Assembly: GCF_015163075.1 (NCBI RefSeq)
Contig: NZ_JADDXU010000010.1
Coordinates: forward strand, 296,631-360,630
Source: Streptomyces justiciae
Lineage (GTDB): Bacteria; Actinomycetota; Actinomycetes; Streptomycetales; Streptomycetaceae
DNA length: 64,000 nucleotides
Direction of reading: 5' to 3'
Shown: one piece after another, positions 60,998 through 64,000 of the stretch
How positions within the stretch are numbered: the stretch's first letter is position 1
Layout: the number at the start of each line of letters is the position of its first letter
The notes under the pieces: generated by a model
What the model was told of the DNA's origin: nothing
Database searches by the model: none
The model's input: only the letters and a program-made list of their open reading frames with translations
Translations under genes and position numbers: made by a program

Positions 60998-61690
60998 ACC
61001 ATGCGCGAGGCACTCACGGCCGCTGCGACCCGGCGCGTCGCCCGCCCGGCCCCCCTGCGCCAGGCCGTGTACGACGCCCTGACCGAGCTGATCGTCAGCG
61101 GCTCCCTCAAGCCCGGCCAGCATCTGGTCGAGGCCGAGCTCGCCGAGCACCTCGGGGTCAGCCGGCAGCCGGTCCGCGAGGCCCTCCAGCGGCTTCAGAC
61201 CGCCGGCTGGGTCGACCTGCGGCCCGCCCAGGGCGCCTTCGTGCACTCTCCCACCGAGGAGGAGGCGGCCCAACTCCTCGGCGTCCGCGCGGTCCTGGAG
61301 ACCTACTCGGCGCAGCTCGCCGCGCAGAACGCCAAGCCCGAGGACGTCGCGCGCCTCTGGGAACTCCACCAGGACGGCGTCGACGCGCTCGCCGAGGGTG
61401 ACGTCGAGCGGCTGGTCGCCGCCAACACGGCCCTGCACTCCTTCATCACCTCCGTGGCCGCCAACGACGTACTGGCGGAGATGCTCGGGCAGGTGGGCCA
61501 GAAGGTGCGCTGGTACTACACCCCCATCGCCAAGCCCCGCGGCAAGGAGGCCTGGAACGAGCACAGCCAGCTCATCAAGGCCATCGCCAAGGGGGACGCG
61601 GACCGGGCGGGTGAAGTGATGCGCAAGCACGCCGAGCGCACCGCCGACTTCTACCGCAGGCAGTTCGCCGCCAAGGCCGGGCGGGACTGA
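60998..61690 (+). CDS. GntR/FadR-type regulator (second paralogue), next to formate dehydrogenase
   Basis: 230 residues from the ATG at 60998 (AGGAC 5 nt upstream). HTH: LRQAVYDALTELIVSGSLKP, then SRQPVREALQRLQTAGWVDL (about 25-90). FCD domain with VAANTALHSFITSVAANDVL and WNEHSQLIKAIAKGDADRAG, which keep the metal His and acidic positions. The protein is very close to the third GntR (62645) and somewhat less so to the first (47117), so these are recent paralogues. It is divergent from the fds operon, with a perfect palindrome between, and is the likely repressor of formate oxidation genes. Confidence 0.92.
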   Translation, partial: TMREALTAAATRRVARPAPLRQAVYDALTELIVSGSLKPGQHLVEAELAEHLGVSRQPVREALQRLQTAGWVDLRPAQGAFVHSPTEEEAAQLLGVRAVLETYSAQLAAQNAKPEDVARLWELHQDGVDALAEGDVERLVAANTALHSFITSVAANDVLAEMLGQVGQKVRWYYTPIAKPRGKEAWNEHSQLIKAIAKGDADRAGEVMRKHAERTADFYRRQFAAKAGRD

Positions 61691-61717
61691 CACAACTCGT
61701 CGCCGTCCCCGGGGAGT

Positions 61718-62500
61718 TCAGGACGGCGCCAACGAGGCGGCCGGGCGGGCGGCGGTGACGCCGACGACCTGCGGAGCCTGAACTCCGGTGCTCCCGGCGG
61801 CTCGTAGCTCGCGCAGCCACGGCAGGACCGTACGGCGCACGATGTCGAGCCCGGTGCCGTCCGCGCCGAGCATCGCGTCGGCGGGGACGAGGACCGGGTC
61901 GGCGAACACCGTCGACGTCCCGCTCCCGGACGGACCCGCGCCGCCGGGCCGGGCCGGCACGAACAGGTCCGGGGCGTGCGCCGGAACCCCCCACAGCGTG
62001 AGCCCGTCGAGCGCGGCGAGCGGGCGGGAGGACCACACATAGCTGTCGGCCTCCCCTGCCGCCACCACCCGGTACTTACGGGCCCGCAGCGCGACCACAT
62101 CACCGGAGCGGACGGCGGTGGAGTGCGGCGCGAGAAGGCCTTCCTCCCCGAGCACCTCCGTCTCCGCGAGGGCGAGGCTGCTCAGATGGCGGCCCGCCGC
62201 GATCTCCGTGCGCACCCATGAGCCGCCGTACGCCTCGATGACGGCGACCGCCGCGTAGTGGGACCGGAGGACGGCCGCCGTGGCCGGGCAGACGCATGCC
62301 GTACGGGCCACCACGGCCGCGGCCTCCGGCAACCCCCGCCCCCCGCCGCCGTGCGCGGTGGAGACGGTGAGCCCCAGCAGCCCGGCGCGCCCGAGGGCCG
62401 TCACCGCAGCGCGGGGGAACCTGCCCCGCACGCCGGTCAGTTCGGCGGCGGGGGCGACGACGCTGGTCAGGATTTCTGAGAGAGCGGTGCGGTACGACAC
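61718..62500 (-). CDS. Acyl-CoA dehydrogenase-like protein lacking the C-terminal catalytic domain
   Basis: 260 residues from a GTG at 62498-62500 (GAGGGGG 7 nt upstream). It contains the N-terminal helical domain (PRAAVTALGRAGLLGLTVST, GLPEAAAVVARTACVCPATA, HYAAVAVIEAYGG) and the beta-barrel middle domain (LALAETEVLGEEGLLAPHST, TLWGVPAHAPDLFVPARPGG, VPADAMLGADGTGLDI). It ends soon after, with no C-terminal four-helix bundle, where acyl-CoA dehydrogenases carry much of the FAD and dimer contacts and the catalytic Glu (normal length about 380). I see no frameshifted remainder in the 28 bp to the next gene. It may be a shortened, repurposed flavoprotein or a decaying gene. It is divergent from the third GntR and convergent with the second. 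Confidence 0.75.
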   Translation of the reverse strand: MSYRTALSEILTSVVAPAAELTGVRGRFPRAAVTALGRAGLLGLTVSTAHGGGGRGLPEAAAVVARTACVCPATAAVLRSHYAAVAVIEAYGGSWVRTEIAAGRHLSSLALAETEVLGEEGLLAPHSTAVRSGDVVALRARKYRVVAAGEADSYVWSSRPLAALDGLTLWGVPAHAPDLFVPARPGGAGPSGSGTSTVFADPVLVPADAMLGADGTGLDIVRRTVLPWLRELRAAGSTGVQAPQVVGVTAARPAASLAPS

Positions 62501-62558
62501 GGGGCGACCCCCTCGGGAGTGGCTGTTGGACCACTGTGGACTACTGTCGATCGATGAT

Positions 62559-62576
62559 TGCATACAGTATTCTGCA
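62559..62576. promoter_or_regulatory. GntR-type operator between ACAD-like gene and third GntR
   Basis: TGCATACAGTATTCTGCA contains the perfect ATAC-A-GTAT (62562-62570). Its reverse complement carries AATACTGTATGCA, as at 55655-55667. Located 69 bp before the GntR start and 59 bp before the ACAD-like start. Confidence 0.65.
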
Positions 62577-62644
62577 TCCGTGTCCCGGCACCAGAGGTCG
62601 GGACGGGGAATTTCCTTGTCACTTCCACGAGGGAAAGAGGGCCC

Positions 62645-63355
62645 ATGCCCGACACACCCGCCGTGACAGCCCGCGGCCCGATCGCGCGACCCGCACCGCT
62701 CCGCCAGGCCGTCTACGACGCCCTCACCGAGCTGATCATCAACGGCTCCCTCAAGCCCGGCCAGCACCTGGTCGAGGCCGAGCTCGCCGAGGAACTCGGC
62801 GTCAGCCGCCAGCCGATCCGTGAGGCGCTGCAACGGCTCCACACCGCCGGCTGGGTCGACCTGCGCCCCTCCCAGGGCGCCTTCGTGCACTCCCCCACGA
62901 CCGAGGAGTGCTCCCAACTCCTCAGCGTCCGCGCCCTGTTGGAGACGCGCTCGGCGCGTGACGCCGCCCGGCACGCCACTCCGCTCGACGTGGCCCGCCT
63001 GTGGGAGCTCCAGCGGGCGGGCGTCACCGCCCTCGCGGCCGGTGACGCCCGGGCGATCGTGGAGGCCAACGCCGACCTCCACGGCCACATCACGCTCCTG
63101 TCCCGCAACGCGGTCCTCGCCGAGCTCATCCCGCAGGTCGACCGCCGCGTCCGCTGGTACTACATGCCGATCGCCAGGCCCCGCGGCCAGGACGCCTGGA
63201 ACGAACACGCCCTGATCATCGAGGCGATCGCCGACGGCGACCCCGACCTGGCCGAGGAACTCATGCGCCGGCACACCCGGAACACGACCGACTTCTACTG
63301 CCAGCAGATCGCGGCGGTCACGGGGTCAGCGGGCCTCCCGGTCGATCTCCCGTAG
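62645..63355 (+). CDS. GntR/FadR-type regulator (third paralogue)
   Basis: 236 residues from the ATG at 62645 (AAAGAGGG upstream). HTH: LRQAVYDALTELIINGSLKP and SRQPIREALQRLHTAGWVDL; FCD domain: VEANADLHGHITLLSRNAVL, WNEHALIIEAIADGDPDLAE. It is nearly identical to the GntR at 60998 in the DNA-binding domain, so both may read the same operators. The last 30 bp overlap the convergent carbonic anhydrase gene. Divergent from the ACAD-like gene with a palindrome between. Confidence 0.92.
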   Translation: MPDTPAVTARGPIARPAPLRQAVYDALTELIINGSLKPGQHLVEAELAEELGVSRQPIREALQRLHTAGWVDLRPSQGAFVHSPTTEECSQLLSVRALLETRSARDAARHATPLDVARLWELQRAGVTALAAGDARAIVEANADLHGHITLLSRNAVLAELIPQVDRRVRWYYMPIARPRGQDAWNEHALIIEAIADGDPDLAEELMRRHTRNTTDFYCQQIAAVTGSAGLPVDLP

Positions 63356-63826
63356 CAGGCCGGTCTTCACGTCGAAGACGAAGCCGCGCACGTCGTCGGT
63401 GTGCAGCAGGAACGGGTTGGTGCGCACGCGCTGCATGGACTGCCGGACGTCCTGGTCGGCGTCCCGGAAGGCCTCCACGGCCCAGGCGGGGCGCTGGCCG
63501 ACCGCCATCTCCAACTCGGTGCGGAAGTCCTCGGTGATCGCCTCCAGGCCGCAGCCGGAGTGATGGATCAGCACGATGCTGCGGGTGCCCAGCTTGTGCT
63601 GACTGATGGTGAGCGACCGGATCACGTCGTCGGTGACCACGCCGCCCGCGTTGCGGATGGTGTGGCAGTCGCCGAGCTCCAGGCCGAGCGCGGCGTGCAG
63701 GTCGAGACGGGCGTCCATGCAGGCCACGACGGCCACACCCAGAACGGGACGGGCGTCCATGCCCGGGTCGCTGAACCCGTCGGCGTAGTCCCGGTTGGAC
63801 TTCACGAGCTGGTCGGTGACCGACAT
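63326..63826 (-). CDS. Beta-class carbonic anhydrase
   Basis: 166 residues. Zinc ligands C36 (VVACMDARLD), H89 and C92 (IHHSGCG); the Asp-Arg pair is D38/R40 directly after C36. RNAGGVVTDDVIRSL is the family block. Its ATG overlaps the CoA-transferase stop by one base (TGATG, 63824-63828), so the two are coupled, and its 3' end overlaps the third GntR by 30 bp. Placed with oxalate decarboxylation and formate oxidation, which both release CO2, it probably hydrates that CO2. A general housekeeping role is also possible. Confidence 0.93.
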   Translation of the reverse strand: MSVTDQLVKSNRDYADGFSDPGMDARPVLGVAVVACMDARLDLHAALGLELGDCHTIRNAGGVVTDDVIRSLTISQHKLGTRSIVLIHHSGCGLEAITEDFRTELEMAVGQRPAWAVEAFRDADQDVRQSMQRVRTNPFLLHTDDVRGFVFDVKTGLLREIDREAR

Positions 63827-64000
63827 CAGATCACTCCCTGCGACTTGAGCAGCGGCAACTCGTCCTGGGTCAGGCCAAGTTCACGGACGTACACGTCCTC
63901 GTTGTGTTGGCCGAGGAGGGGGGAGGGGGTGATGCGGGTGGGTGAGTCGGAGAGTTTGAGGGGGTTGCCTACGGTGGTGTAGGCGCCGCGTTCGGGATGC
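63826..64000 (-). CDS. Second CoA-transferase family III protein, C-terminal part
   Basis: The gene runs off the right edge; about 57 C-terminal residues are seen: GAYTTVGNPLKLSDSPTRIT, PSPLLGQHNEDVYVRELGLT, then LLKSQGVI and stop. This matches the C-terminal block of the formyl-CoA transferase at 49757 (TVGSPVKFSSF, LLGEHSSEVLVELGYD, LKENGVI). It is a paralogue, either a second formyl-CoA transferase or a transferase for another acid. Its TGA shares a base with the carbonic anhydrase ATG. Confidence 0.8.
   Translation of the reverse strand, partial: HPERGAYTTVGNPLKLSDSPTRITPSPLLGQHNEDVYVRELGLTQDELPLLKSQGVI

Noticed and set aside
60998..63355. Recent tandem duplication of a GntR-ACAD block
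   Set aside because: The two GntR genes are paralogous and 1 kb apart, but the ACAD-like gene occurs only once and the flanking intergenic sequences differ, so no clear duplicated block is present.

Overview
The window is from a high-GC actinomycete and almost certainly a Streptomyces chromosome. It shows strong G/C at third codon positions, many GTG starts, ATGA/GTGA stop-start overlaps, TetR/GntR/LysR regulators, F420-type and luciferase-like oxidoreductases, a PQQ-propeller Ser/Thr kinase with a TTA codon, and a second elongation factor G. I see no phage, IS element, integrase or CRISPR array. It reads as ordinary chromosome with many accessory metabolic islands.

Layout. 0-3.6 kb: quinate/shikimate use (TIM-barrel dehydratase, shikimate dehydrogenase, TetR, shikimate-type symporter). 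3.6-14.2 kb: a VOC protein; a GT-B-like gene broken by a 7-bp tandem repeat; a STAND/TPR protein divergent from a kinase with a beta-propeller; an F420-type flavoprotein; a TetR/MFS efflux pair with a double operator; a serine hydrolase. 14.2-17.6 kb: two saccharopine-dehydrogenase-like enzymes and an amine oxidase in one overlapping operon. 17.6-25.4 kb: an uncommon cluster with a GTP cyclohydrolase II paralogue carrying the Met120 switch, a creatininase-family amidohydrolase, a PTPS-fold protein lacking key residues, a glycosyltransferase, a methyltransferase with a 42-bp minisatellite, a flippase-like membrane protein, an alcohol dehydrogenase and a CDP-alcohol phosphatidyltransferase. Together these suggest an undescribed pathway from GTP to a membrane-associated glycosylated product; I regard it as the best candidate for a new system here.

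25.4-31.9 kb: GNAT, lipoprotein, fused ABC permease and MFS in one operon with no ATPase, divergent from a CooC-like ATPase and a small unknown protein, with a weak Zur-type site between. 31.9-36.7 kb: a DUF4132-type protein, an alpha/beta hydrolase and a NarK nitrate transporter. 36.9-43.4 kb: a sugar-uptake unit (ABC lipoprotein, two permeases, GH1 beta-glucosidase) divergent from a Tat-exported beta-helix protein. 43.4-47 kb: an LLM flavin oxidoreductase, EF-G2 and tRNA-Leu(GAG).

47-64 kb: an oxalate/formate catabolic island. Formyl-CoA transferase, oxalyl-CoA decarboxylase and an oxalate-CoA-ligase-like synthetase turn oxalate into CO2 and formate. A four-subunit NAD-linked formate dehydrogenase (Fds type) oxidises formate, and a beta-carbonic anhydrase can handle the CO2. 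A second CoA-transferase gene runs off the right edge. Three paralogous FadR-type GntR regulators and one LysR lie among these genes. TGTATAC/ATACTGTATGC-type palindromes before several of the promoters suggest one regulon. Gene calls rest on reading translations, motifs, start sites and overlaps by eye; no database was searched.
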